A stretch of 64,000 nt of DNA from Microglena sp. YARC (lineage: Eukaryota; Chlorophyta; Chlorophyceae; Chlamydomonadales; Chlamydomonadaceae). The position numbers and the translations under genes are program-made. The stretch covers positions 178,032,853 through 178,096,852 of the forward strand of contig CM039462.1 in the NCBI GenBank assembly GCA_022414725.1. Direction: 5' to 3'. Shown here in pieces: positions 32,285-42,949 of this stretch; positions within the stretch are counted from its first letter, which is position 1; each line of letters starts with the position of its first letter. The notes under the pieces are model-generated. The model was not told the DNA's origin, searched no databases, and worked only from the letters and a program-made list of their open reading frames with translations.

Positions 32285-34500
32285 CCTAAATTAGGGGGTC
32301 CTTGCTGGTGGGGGGTCACTACCCCCTAAATTAGTAGGTGCTTGCTGAGTTGCTGGTGGGGTGTAACTACCCACTAAATTAGTTGTTGGTTGTTGGTGGG
32401 GGGTGACTACCCCCTAAATTATTGGATGGTTGCTGGTGGAGGGTAACTTCCCACTAAATTAGTTGTTGGTTGCTGGTGGGGGGTAACTACCCTCTAAATT
32501 AGTGGGTGGTTGCTGGTGGGGGGTAACTACCCCCTAAATTAATGGGTGGTTGCTGGTGGTGGGTAACTACACCCTAAATTGGTGGGTGGTTCCTGGTGGG
32601 TGGTAACTACACCCTAAATTAGTGGGTGGTTGCTGGTGGAGGGTCACTTCCCACTAATTTTGTGAGTGGTTGCTGGTGGGGGATAACTACCCCCTAAATT
32701 AGTGGGTGCTTGCTGGTGAGGGGTAACTACCCCCTAAATTAGTGGGTGGTGTAGGTGGAGGGTCACTACCACCTAAATTAGTGGGTGCTTGCTGGTGGGG
32801 GGTAACTACCCCCTAAATTGGTGGGTGGTGTAGGTGGAGGGTCACTACCCCCTAAATTAGTTGTTGGTTCCTGGTGGGGGGTAACTACCCCCCAAATTAG
32901 TGGGTGGTGTAGGTGGAGGGTAACTACCCCCTAAATTAGTGGGTGGTGTAGGTGGAGGGTAACTACCCCCTAAATTAGTGGGTGGTGTAGGTGGAGGGTC
33001 ACTACCCCCTAAATTAGTGGGTGGTGTAGGTGGAGGGTAACTACCCCCTAAATTAGTGGGTGGTGTAGGTGGAGGGTAACTACCCACTAAATTAGTGGGT
33101 GGAGTAGGTGGAGGGTAACTACCCCCTAAATTAGTGGGTGGTGCAGGTGGAGGGTAACTACCCCCTAAATTAGTGGGTGGTGTAGGTGGAGGGTAACTAC
33201 CCCCTAAATTAGTGGGTGGTTGCTGGTGGGGGGTAACTACCCCCTAAATTAATGGGTGTTTGCTGGTGGTGGGTAACTACCCCCTAAATTTGTGGGTGGT
33301 TCCTGGTGGGTGGTAACTACACCCTAAATTAGTGGGTGGTTGCTGGTGGAGGGTCACTTCCCACTAATTTTGTGGGTGGTTGCTGGTGGGGGATAACTAC
33401 CCCCTAAATTAGTGGGTGCTTGCTGGTGAGGGGTAACTACCCCCTAAATTATAGGTGGTGTAGGGGGGGGGTCACTACCCCCTAAATTAGTGGGTGCTTG
33501 CTGGTGAGGGGTAACTACCCCCTACATTAGTGGGTGCTTGCTGGTGGGGGGTAACTTCCCCCTAAATTAGTGGGTGGTGTAGGTGGAGGGTCACTACCCC
33601 CTAAATTAGTTGTTGGTTCCTGGTGGGGGGTAACTACCCCCTAAATTAGTGGGTGGTGTAGGTGGAGGGCAACTACCCCCTAAATTAGTGGGTGGTGTAG
33701 GTGGAGGGTAACTACCCCCTAAATTAGTGGGTGGTGTAGGTGGAGGGTAACTACCCCCTAAATTAGTGGGTGGTGTAGGTGGAGGGTAACTACCCCCTAA
33801 ATTAGTGGGTGGTGTAGGTGGAGGGTAACTACCCCCTAAATAAGTGGGTGGTGTAGGTGGAGGGTAACTACCCCCTAAATTAGTGGGTGGTGCAGGTGGA
33901 GGGTAACTACCCCCTAAATTAGTGGGTGGTGTAGGTGGAGGGTAACTACCCCCTAAATTAGTGGGTGGTGTCGGTGGAGGGTAACTACCCCCTAAATTAG
34001 TGGGTGGTGTAGGTGGAGGGTCACTACCCCCTAAATTAGTGGGTGGTTCCTAGTGGAGGGTTACTACCCCGTAAATTAGTTGTTGCTTGCTCGTGGGGGG
34101 TAACTACCCCCTAAATTAGTGGGTGGTTGCTGGTGAGGGGTCACTAACCACAAATTTAGTGGGTGCTTGCTGGTGGGGGGTAACTACCCCCTAAATTAGT
34201 GGGTGCTTGTTGGTGGGGGGTCACTACCCCCTAAATTAGTTGTTGGTTGTTGGTGGGGGGTAACTACCCCCTAAATTAGTGGGTGGTTGCTGGTGGGGGG
34301 TCACTACCCCCCAAATTAGTTGTTATTTGCTGGTGGGGGGTAGCTACCCCCTAAATTAGTTGTTGCTTGCTGGTGGGGGTCAATTACCCCCTAAATTAGT
34401 GGGTGCTTGTGGTGAAGGGTCACTACATACCCCCTAAATTAGTTGTTAGTTGGTCGCTGGTCGAGGTGCTCTGCCCACCAAATTGTCCTGCGATTTCATA
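32285..34500 (-). repeat. About 40-bp minisatellite, right arm of F
   Basis: Roughly 55 units such as GGTAACTACCCCCTAAATTA and GTGGGTGGTTGCTGGTGGG, with a sub-family using GGTGTAGGTGGAG. A higher-order copy is visible (32480-32760 against 33210-33480). It is four times longer than the left arm's array. Confidence 0.9.
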
Positions 34501-34569
34501 ACTACTAAATTTGTAGGTAGAATGTCATAACTACTAAATTTGGGGGTAGCTTATCGAACAACCTAGTTG

Positions 34570-34747
34570 GGACGGCAGACAGGCAATCGTTCCTGTGGCT
34601 GCGCCGAGAAATCGAGATCCCAGACTGGCTGCCACCTGGGCGACAGGTCAGCAAGATATGGAACCAAAGCCCCAAGCGGCTAGGCCAAAAGGCGCCGACC
34701 ACGCGCCGGGCACGCGCTATACCCTCGACGCCCAACTTTATATATAC

Positions 34748-34797
<50 letters not shown>

Positions 34798-34800
34798 AGA
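34570..34800 (+). repeat. R1 fragment to the right of F, with GAT microsatellite
   Basis: It begins with the second GGACGGC and continues R1 (GCAATCGTTCCTGTGGCTGC) to the TATA-rich end and about 17 GAT units (34748-34798). The R1 cluster ends here. Confidence 0.85.
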
Positions 34801-36650
34801 CCTGCTATTTGCCTATTTCACAAGCCTTCATCCGCACTGGTAGTCTGGTACCTAATCATTCCATACTGTCATATCTGACGCCCGAGTCGGCAGAAAGACT
34901 CGAAGACGTCTGGAGTACCCAAGGTAACATTCGACGTAGTTTACCCTCTTGCGGGCCTATACAGCATTTCAACCTGAATTAACGCTTCCAAACTTTTGAT
35001 AGATGCCGCACCGACCTTCGCATCGAGAAGGATGGGGACGTTCCGATGCTAGTGGGGCTGTGAGCGAGGCTTTCGCATGGCTGTAGGGGTGGTGGTGGGG
35101 CACTCGTGGTTGTGTGGGAGTGCACTGACGTTGCTTGCCGTGGCGCCCTTCGCCTTCGTAGGCCTGTTGGGTGGCAAACTGCTAAACATTCGTTTTCATA
35201 CCGCTGTTGATCTGCTGATATCTTACTCCAGGCCCTGAGGGATGGAGATCTACCCCACAAGAAAGTCGATTTCAATTGTTCTCGACCATTGAATGGTTTA
35301 GGGGCTTACAACGCCATAAGGCCTCGAATTGATGATGCGGTACACGAGCAACGCTTTGATGGTCCCCCGGGTATCGAATGAAGCCCCCAAAATTAAAGTG
35401 GTATGTGTTCTTGTCTATCACTGATAGTGGTCCCAAGAAAATCCCCCCACCTTTTAAATGAACTCCCAAATCCTAAGCCAGAGCCATATTCCATACCACA
35501 TCTCTTGCATGAATCAGGAACCAAGCAGGCATCTCACGTATTCGTCTCATCGTCTGCAGCGGTGGTGATTGGCTCCAGCGCAAGTGGACGGGCGGGCCCC
35601 CTCAACCTCACGCCTCGTCACAAGGCGTTACATTCATTCTGCACTACATAGCACTGCATGTAGCACTACACGTAGCACTGCACTACGTAGTGCACCTCAG
35701 AGTGCACCAGGCGGCCACCGTAGGAGTTTCAGATTCGATTGATTTGGTCGTACTGTTTGTGGCACCATGGGCAACAATGATCGTCCGCGTGGAGAAAATG
35801 AGCTACTCATCAGTAAAATCTTGGACCACTGGAAAAACAAGGAATATTTCATGTAAGGGTCCCCCACACATGACAGCATCACTCCACCCATATGGATGGA
35901 TGCAGGGATGGAGGGAGGGATGGAGGGATGGATGAAGCGATGTTACAGTCCAGGTGTAGGCTAAATATATTTAAGGGACTTGCCCAAACGTGGCAGGAAC
36001 GACTAAACAGAAACAAACATCAATGAACTGACCCCACACCAAACATCAAACAAATCATGATTAGGCTTAGCTATGATCCATGCAGTCTTTCATGTGTGCA
36101 TAAATACATTCCTTCACTCTATTGTGTACGCATGCGAATCTACAGCTGTTTGCACCTAGTCAACACCCTAGGGGTGTTCACGCCTACAACGTTGGGCTCC
36201 CTTAAACATGTACAACTCTGGGGACCTCTTAAACAGGCTAAAAAACTCTTTAAATGCACAAACTACCCCCTGGCCGGCATGCTCGTGCTTGTTCGTGCAA
36301 GTCGGAGGTTTACCCAAGCCCTGGTTCCGAGCACTTGGCGTTTCGCAAGATGTCATCAAAACTGTTAAACGTGATAATCGGGTGTTAACTACTAGGTGCA
36401 GACAGCTGTAAGGCGATGATGCATACGTTCCTTTGCGCCATGTTATATGTACGCAGGCAGTAATGCGTTTCTTTTGCACCATCTACACATTCGATGGTGC
36501 CATAGATTTTATTTTCACTACGAGCATCAGCTTCTAGGCAGCTCCCTGAGCCAGCCACTAGGCCAAGCCCCAAGATGTGTTCAGTCATTGAAAGTTGGTT
36601 ATGTCAGCTTCAAGGTGCACTAGGTGCGTCAGATTTAGCTGACTAGCTAG
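34801..36650. other. Unassigned low-repeat stretch
   Basis: No convincing gene. ORFs at 34979-35275 (minus) and 35403-35651 (plus) have no recognised domain. TAGCACTGCA-type short repeats lie at 35648-35692. A dispersed repeat with GGCTAAA and GGGACTTGCCCAA at 35950-36050 recurs at 39765-39860 and 56825-56930. GGTTTACCCAAGCCCTGGTT at about 36308 recurs near 59510. Confidence 0.5.
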
Positions 36651-36753
36651 TTACAGTAGGTGCCTAGAAGCTGCTGCAGGTAACTCAAAAGAAAGGCTAT
36701 GGGTGGTGCATTGCTTTACATCATGTTGCACACAAACTCTACCCCCCCCCCCC

Positions 36754-36808
<55 letters not shown>

Positions 36809-36984
36809 TCCTTTGCACCATGCATGCATGCACACACACACACACACACACCTACCCCCCCCCCCCACACCCCCACACCACACCCACCCACACACACACA
36901 CACATTCCTTTGCACCATGCATGCATGCACACACACACACACCTACCCTCCCCCCCCCCCCCCCCCCCCCCCCCCACCCACACC

Positions 36985-37060
<76 letters not shown>

Positions 37061-37860
37061 CACACACACACCTCACCACAGATGCCGGTGAGGCCAACTA
37101 GGACTCCTTTGTGGATAACCCTCCTTGTGCACCACGTGTACATGTACCCAGCCCCCACCCCCACCACCCCCACCATACTCCCTCATCCCTTGTGCCTCTC
37201 AAACTCTACCCTGCCCATGCAGTGGTGCATTGCTTCACACCATGCTGCATGCACGCATGCAAGCGTGTGGGTGGGTGGGTGGGTGGGGGTGGGGTGGGGG
37301 TGGGGGGCATGAAATTATCTGCAAATTAGCTCATCTGGTAGCAGTTGATGTCCTCTTTCACAGTACATCTCTAAAACCAGAGTATTGTGGGGATCCAGAG
37401 AAGAAATGGTGGTGGTGGTAGTGAGGGTGAGGGTGGTGGTAGTGGTGGTGGTGTGTGTTCGTCATGCAAGCGTGCATTCCTTTGCACCATGTTGCATTTG
37501 TGCATGCATGCACACACACACACATACCTTGTACTACACAGGCGCCGGTGAGGCCAACTAGGACTCCTTTGTGGCTAACCCTCCTTGTGCACCACGTGTG
37601 CATGTACCCAGCCCTCCCCACCCCAACCCCCCACCTCTACCCCCCCCCCCCCACACACACACACACACCCCGCCACCACCACCCTACTCCCTTATCTCTT
37701 GTGCCTCTCAAACTCTACCCTGCCCAAGCACTGGTACATTCCTTTGCACCATGTTGCATTCATGCATGCATGCACTGGTGCATTCCTTTTCCAGAGTTGA
37801 AATGGTGATGGTGGTAGTGAGGGTGAGGATGGTGGAAGTGGTTGTGCTGAGTCAATTCAT
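36651..37860. repeat. CA/poly-C microsatellites with a duplicated block
   Basis: CA and C tracts at 36741-37073 and 37650-37670. A segment starting CCGGTGAGGCCAACTAGGAC occurs at 37084 and 37544, each time right after an ACAG that looks like a splice acceptor, and runs about 90 bp with few changes. It may be a duplicated exon (VRPTRTPLW), but no family was recognised. CATGCATGCA blocks recur between the tracts. Confidence 0.6.
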
Positions 37861-37884
37861 GCATGCATGCCTTCTTTGAAGCTT

Positions 37885-38130
37885 CTAATAACTTGTAATA
37901 ACTTATAATAACTTGTAATAACTTATAATAACTTGTAATAACTTATAATAACTTGTAACAACTTATAATAACTTGTAATAACTTATAATAACTTGTAATA
38001 ACTTATAATAACTTGTAATAACTTATAATAACTTGTAATAACTTATAATAACTTGTAATATCTTCTAATAAATTGTAATAACTTATAATAACTTGTAATA
38101 ACTTATAATAACTTGTAATAACTTATAATA
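37885..38130 (+). repeat. 20-bp tandem repeat, about 12 copies
   Basis: The unit is AATAACTTGTAATAACTTAT, nearly perfect and AT-rich. Confidence 0.95.
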
Positions 38131-38689
38131 GCTTTTGCACTGGTGCATTCCTTTTTTGAAGCTTAGAATAGCGTGGCCCTAGTTGGTAGGTAGCGTGATG
38201 GGCCCATGACCTTTTGAGCTTAGAATAGCGTGGCCCTAGTTGGTAGGTAGCGTGATGGGCCCATGACCTTTTGAGCTTAGAATAGCGTGGCCCTAGTTGG
38301 TAGGTAGCGTGATGGGCCCATGACCTTTTGAGCTTAGAATAGCGTGGCCCTAGTTGGTAGGTAGCATGATGGGCCCATGACCTTTTGAGCTTAGAATAGC
38401 GTGGCCCTAGTTGGTAGGTAGCGTGATGGGCCCATGACCTTTTGAGCTTAGAATAGCGTGGCCCTAGTTGGTAGGTAGCGTGATGGGCCCATGACCTTTT
38501 GAGCTTAGAATAGCGTGGCCCTAGTTGGTAGGTAGCGTGATGGGCCCATGACCTTTTGAGCTTAGAATAGCGTGGCCCTAGTTGGTAGGTAGCGTGATGG
38601 GCCCTTGACCTTTGGAGCTTAGAACAAGTAACAGGGGCCGTCAGGGGCGGCATCGAAATAGCAGGTAAGATCGTACTGTAGGGTTTCAT
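38123..38689 (-). repeat. 57-bp tandem repeat with an open minus-strand frame
   Basis: Eight near-identical 57-bp units (GCTTAGAATAGCGTGGCCCT onward). Because 57 is a multiple of three, the minus strand gives a 188-codon ORF with a 19-residue repeat, YSKLKRSWAHHATYQLGPR, starting before and ending after the array. Near-identical units make selection impossible to judge. It may be a repeat protein, but is more likely an open-by-chance satellite. Confidence 0.7.
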
Positions 38690-39600
38690 TCCACGGGGAC
38701 CCTATCAGGCAGTACAGGATGAATCGTGGGTCATAGCTACGGAGCGGCAACTAATTGAAATTGAAATTGAAATTGTTACATCCGTGTAATACAGATACTC
38801 ACAGGACGTGAAGTTAAGGACACCACAGCGTAGGGAACGGCAACTAATATAAGTGTTTGAAAAACTAGTATTAACTAATATTATTACAGTGTCACAATAT
38901 TATATTTTTCAAATAAATTCGAAATTCTGGTGAGACGGCTCGTCCGAATAATATTATATACTATTATGTAATATTATTTATTCACTAATATTATATAACA
39001 TAGCCGACCCCTAGTCATAGCGAGTCATATCATAAAATCTCCGCACCGTGTTGCATTCGAGCACAGATGTATGCAGTAGCATTCAAACACCTTGGATCCA
39101 ACCTTAGTAACAGATATGTCATACCTACGCTCCTACCACACAGCCCCCCCCCCCCCCCCCCCCCCCTAAACACTAGTCTCCCGTGGCCGGGCTGATTGTC
39201 TTAAGACAATTTGCAGCATGTTGCATTCATGCATGCATACATGTGAGCAGTAGTGCATTCCTTCACACTATCACTGAAAAGTTTGGGAGTTTTTGGTACC
39301 CTTTTCTGCACCCCTACTGCACCTTTTCAAGCCAAGTAAAAGGGCGCTGAAGACCCCCCCAATCAAAGTTACGGTGCATGCTGCATCCATTCATTCATGC
39401 ATGCCTAGAAGCTGCTACATGTAGCAATACAAATAAAGAATATGCCGCATTGCTGAATACGCAACTACTCATTTTCATGTGCAACCACTCCTCTTCTAGT
39501 CGGGTGCAACAAAACAATCCAATATAAAACATGCGACCTATAAGATTTAGAGAAGAAGGGGGGTATTTTGTGGGGATGTTGGTGGTGGTGGGCATGCCAT
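38640..39600. other. AT-rich unassigned stretch
   Basis: No gene seen. It includes ATTGAAATTGAAATTG, a stretch rich in AATATTATAT (38870-39000), a poly-C tract (39143-39166) and CATGCATGCA blocks. Confidence 0.5.
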
Positions 39601-40135
39601 AGGGGAGGGGGGTGGGCGTGGATGTGGAATGGGTGGTGGGGGTAGATGTGGTATGGGTGGTGTGTTGTGTGTGGTGTGTGTGTGTGCGGGGGGAGGGTTG
39701 GGGGGCTAGGAGCTCATGAGGATCTTTGCACCTTACGGCATCTGGTTGTTGTTACGTGTTCCAGTCCAGGGGTAGGCCAAATAGGCTAAAGAGACTTGCA
39801 CCTACCCTGTATGTATGTTACAGTCCAGGGGTAGGCCAAATAGGCTAAAGGGACTTGCCCAACAGTAGTAGGAAGGTCTTCAAAGAAAAAGCACTGGCAT
39901 CTAGTAGCTGGACGTTAACTGCTTTAACTTCTAGGTGGTGTTGGTGATAGGGGTGGTGGTGGTTGTGATAGGGAGGGGAGGTGGTGGTGGTGGTTGATAG
40001 AGATGGTGGTGGTGGTGGTGATAATAGGTTTGGTGGTGGTGGTTGATATATGGATGGTGGTGGTGGTGGTTGATATAGGGATGGTGGTGGTGGTGGTTGA
40101 TGTATTATTGGTGGTGGTAGTGGTGGTGTTCCTAT
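39600..40135 (+). repeat. GGTGGT-rich low-complexity sequence
   Basis: Runs of GGTGGTGGT with GATATAGGGATGGTGGT units at 39960-40130. A duplicated dispersed repeat (GTCCAGGGGTAGGCCAAATA at 39763 and 39823) precedes them. Confidence 0.8.
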
Positions 40136-40268
40136 TACTCTTATGTACACATTTGTATGCCTTGTCATCAGCAAAATCAGTAAAATTTTAAGACAAACAT
40201 TTAACAGATTTAAACTTGAGTACACCCAATATGTGTATGATTATATGTATACATACACAAACGCATAC

Positions 40269-40450
40269 ACATACGCCATAGTTTGGCCGTTTTCACCAAC
40301 TAGGTTGATGGATCTGGATGAACCAATTCATGTATTTAATACAATTCATTGTGTGTTCGTATTCAACAACTAGGTTTACACATACACATACACATACACA
40401 TATACTGACTGTTTGGCCGTTTTCACCAATTAGGTTGATGGGCCTGGATG
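40269..40450 (+). repeat. Duplicated acceptor region before the J-domain exon
   Basis: GTTTGGCCGTTTTCACCAA with TAGGTTGATGG-CTGGATGA appears at 40280-40322 and again at 40411-40452. The second copy leads into the J-domain exon. A CACATA microsatellite lies between. Confidence 0.75.
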
Positions 40451-40629
40451 AGCCCACGACAGATGGATTCGGGCGTCCTAGGTGGCCATGCACGCCAGGG
40501 GATGTGGCTAAGGCATATCGAAAGCTTTCCGTTCTGGTCCATCCAGATAAAAACTCTGGGAAGGATGCAAGGAAGGCATTTGAAGCTTTAAATGAAACCC
40601 ATCTCATCTTGAAAGACCCAGGCAGACGG
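40434..40629 (+). CDS. J-domain (DnaJ-like) protein, internal exon
   Basis: Read from an acceptor (ACCAATTAG at 40433) to a donor (CGG/GTACGC at 40630), the exon gives CTPGDVAKAYRKLSVLVHPD, KNSGKDARKAFEALNETHLI and LKDPGRR. That is helix II, the HPD tripeptide needed to stimulate Hsp70, and helix III of a J domain. The wording (LSVLVHPDKN, KAFEAL) is closest to DNAJC8-like proteins, but that is recollection of the family, not a search. Helix I is weak: the preceding LDEPTTDGFGRPRWP is not a normal helix I. The next exon was not found; a 63-bp array follows. It may be a gene fragment. Confidence 0.65.
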
Positions 40630-40659
40630 GTACGCTGCCTTGATTTATGAATAGCTGTG

Positions 40660-41310
40660 TCGTGCTGTGTAGTGCTATGTAGTGCTTTGTAGTGCAGTGT
40701 GATACAGGGCCCAATTCAGCTTCAGGTGTTTAATGAACAGCTGTGTAGTGCTGTGTAGTGCTGTGTAGTGCCGTGTGATACTGGGCCCAAGTCAGCTTCA
40801 GGTATTTCATGAATAGCTGTGTAGTGCTGTGTAGTGCCGTATATTGGGCCCAAGTCAGCTTCAGGTGTTTTATGAATAGCTGTGTAGTGCTGTGTAGTGC
40901 CGTACATTGGGCCCAAGTCAGCTTCACGTGTTTTATGAATAGCTGTGAAGTGCTGTGTAGTGCCGTACATTGGGCCCAAGTCAGCTTCAGGTGTTTCATG
41001 AATAGCTGTGTAGTGCTGTGTAGTGCCGTACATTGGGCCCAAGTCAGCTTCAGGTGTTTTATGAATAGCTGTGTAGTGCTGTGTAGTGCTGTACATTGGG
41101 CCCAAGTCAGCTTCACGAGTTTTATGAATAGCTGTGAAGTGCTGTGTAGTGCCGTACATTGGGCCCAAGTCAGCTTCAGGTGTTTCATGAATAGCTGTGT
41201 AGTGCTGTGTAGTGCCGTACATTGGGCCCAAGTCAGCTTCAGGTGTTATATGAATAGCTGTGTAGTGCCGTGATACTGGGCCCAAGTCAGCTTCAGGTGT
41301 TATCCTTTCG
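40660..41310 (+). repeat. 63-bp tandem repeat, about ten copies
   Basis: The unit holds GGGCCCAAGTCAGCTTCAGG, TGTTTTATGAATAGCTGTG and TAGTGCTGTG. The 63-bp length keeps several frames open on both strands, giving 21-residue repeats such as HETPEADLGPMYGTTQHYTAI with one residue less at the ends. Not taken as a gene. Confidence 0.9.
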
Positions 41311-41334
41311 TCCGTTGAGTAATAGATGTTCCGT

Positions 41335-41540
41335 AATAGGTAATGATAACGCCTGGTGGGGCGTGGTATTAAGGGAACCCGTCGTACGTGGGTAGAGAGC
41401 AGTCTTCTACCTCAACTGGACAAGTTACCATCGCGGTTGACAACGACCTGCAACGCTTAGGGCGACCGTAGGGGGAATCGAACCCCCGACCCTGCATCCT
41501 CAAAGAAATTTGGTGTACCACTAGAGCAATTGATTCGCTG
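41335..41540 (-). mobile_element. tRNA-headed SINE-like element
   Basis: On the minus strand, 41540-41462 has a D-arm-like GCTCTAGTGGTA and a perfect T-arm (GGGGG, TTCGATT, CCCCC) with a good B-box, but the acceptor and anticodon stems do not close, so it is not a working tRNA. The body, 41461-41335, recurs at 61191-61310 without the head, as a 5'-truncated copy would. That pairing of tRNA head and dispersed body is the SINE pattern. No clear TSD or tail was found. Confidence 0.5.
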
Positions 41541-41549
41541 AAAAGGACT

Positions 41550-41596
41550 TAGATGCTTGGTGCTGACAATGATGACGATGCTGATGAGGATCATGG

Positions 41597-41634
<38 letters not shown>

Positions 41635-41763
41635 GTGATGATGATGGTGGTGATGATGGTGGTGATGATGGTGATGATGATGGTGATGGTGAGGATGGTG
41701 GTGGTGGTGATGATGATGATGGTGGTGATGATGGTGAGGATGATGATGGTTAGGATGATAGTG

Positions 41764-41799
<36 letters not shown>

Positions 41800-41850
41800 G
41801 TGATGGTGATGATGATGATGATGATGGTGGTGATGATGATGGTGATGACT
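41550..41850 (+). repeat. GAT/GGT microsatellite
   Basis: Imperfect GATGATGGT runs; a shorter run lies at 42030-42062. Asp- and Met-rich ORFs are by-products. Confidence 0.95.
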
Positions 41851-42030
41851 TACCTAGAGGCCCAACCCATTCATCTGCTGAGTAGGAGAAGGTGATAAGC
41901 GCCGCAGCAGCTGAAGTGGGAGAGAGGGAACAGATGAAGGGGTGGCAAGAGGAGCCAAAGAGGAAAGCTGATGCTTCACAAAGGTGCGCGCAATGATTTG
42001 CGATGTTGTTGGGGTTAAAGTTTAGGTGGG

Positions 42031-42063
<33 letters not shown>

Positions 42064-42288
42064 GGGTGAGGGTGGGTCAACTTGTAAGCTGTAGTGCCCA
42101 GACTAAGGGGGGGGCACACTGGGTAGAGTGGGTGGAGATTGAAGTTGATGTCAAATCTAAAAAAAGAAGAGGGCAATAACTTTCATTCCATTTAGCTATA
42201 ATCAGCCCTACAGCCCCCTGACTACATTTTACATTTCCAAATTTCCAAAATGTAACCGGAAACCAAATCAATGAATTCTAAAATCCAG

Positions 42289-42949
42289 GAGTAGGGAGGT
42301 AAAGGACAAGGAGCGCTGGAACAAGCAAAAGGAACAGGAGCTTAGGAACAAGGAGCTTAGGAGCAAGGAGCGCAGGGATAGGGAGCTAAGGGACCAGCAG
42401 CTAATGGAAATCGAGCTTAAAGACAAGGAGCGCAGGGATAGGAACCTAAGGGACCAGGAGATGTGGGCCAAAGAGCGCCGGGGCAGAGCAAGGGACCAGA
42501 ATATTGAGTTGATCTCTTACTTGATGTTAGGAGTGCTGATTGTTATATCACTCACAGCTGGCTCCGTCATGTTGAAATCACTTGCACAGCAACAGGCCTA
42601 CCAAGATTACGTCAACAAGGTCATATTTTGGAAAACTTGCGAGGACAACGTTCAGCGTGACGAGTCCGAGGAGGATTCTATCGTGCAGCACATCACGAGC
42701 ATTGCCAAGGCACTTACTGTACCAAGCACTTCAAGTTCTTCGAAGATTGGTGCAAGGGCCCCCAGCCCGTCCCCTTCAATAAATGGTGCGCTATATGGAC
42801 ACATGAAATTAGTGCTGACAAAAGTGCTTGCTTGTTGCAATCTTCCTTGCTTGCTGCATTATTGTCTATCTAATTTGGAGGATTTGTTGGAAGCAAGACC
42901 CCTCCCGGAGGTGGAGCATGCTCGTATTGGTTCAACAATGGCCTGCTGA
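42289..42949 (+). CDS. Charged coiled-coil protein with one membrane segment, 3' exon
   Basis: The frame is open from 42275 and a likely acceptor (AAAATCCAG) ends at 42288, so earlier exons exist. The first 70 residues are a charged heptad-like repeat (KERRDRELRDQ, KERRDRNLRDQ). Then SYLMLGVLIVISLTAGSVML is a good membrane helix, followed by a polar tail (QRDESEEDS) and a Ser/Pro stretch. The last part, from about 42770, contains CCCTTCAATAAATGGTGCGC, a dispersed repeat, so the C-terminus may be repeat-derived or the true end may be spliced earlier. The stop lies at the edge of the satellite. No family was recognised; a tethering or scaffold protein is only a guess. Confidence 0.5.

Larger units (their letters stand above)
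25517..34569. mobile_element. Element F: 9.05-kb foldback transposon with satellite arms
   Basis: Both ends start CAACTAGGTTGTTCGATAAG and match inverted over about 80 bp with two or three differences. GGACGGC flanks it at 25510-25516 and 34570-34576; the empty site GTGGGTGGACGGCAGACAGG is intact at 15743-15762. The arms mirror each other shell by shell: ends, about 40-bp minisatellite, 32-bp palindrome, a roughly 450-bp single-copy stretch, GGGGAGCAGCAT repeats, then CA or TG microsatellite. A 2.7-kb core holds one plus-strand exon and one minus-strand ORF. Long tandem-repeat arms with 7-bp duplications recall Galileo-type P-superfamily foldbacks, but no transposase was recognised. Confidence 0.85.

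Noticed and set aside
37325..37400. Second tRNA-like sequence (TTAGCTCATCTGGTAG)
   Set aside because: It has an A-box-like start but no T-arm or B-box downstream.
41462..41540. Functional tRNA gene on the minus strand
   Set aside because: The T-arm is perfect, but the acceptor stem pairs only partly and no proper anticodon stem-loop can be drawn, so it is kept only as a tRNA-derived head.
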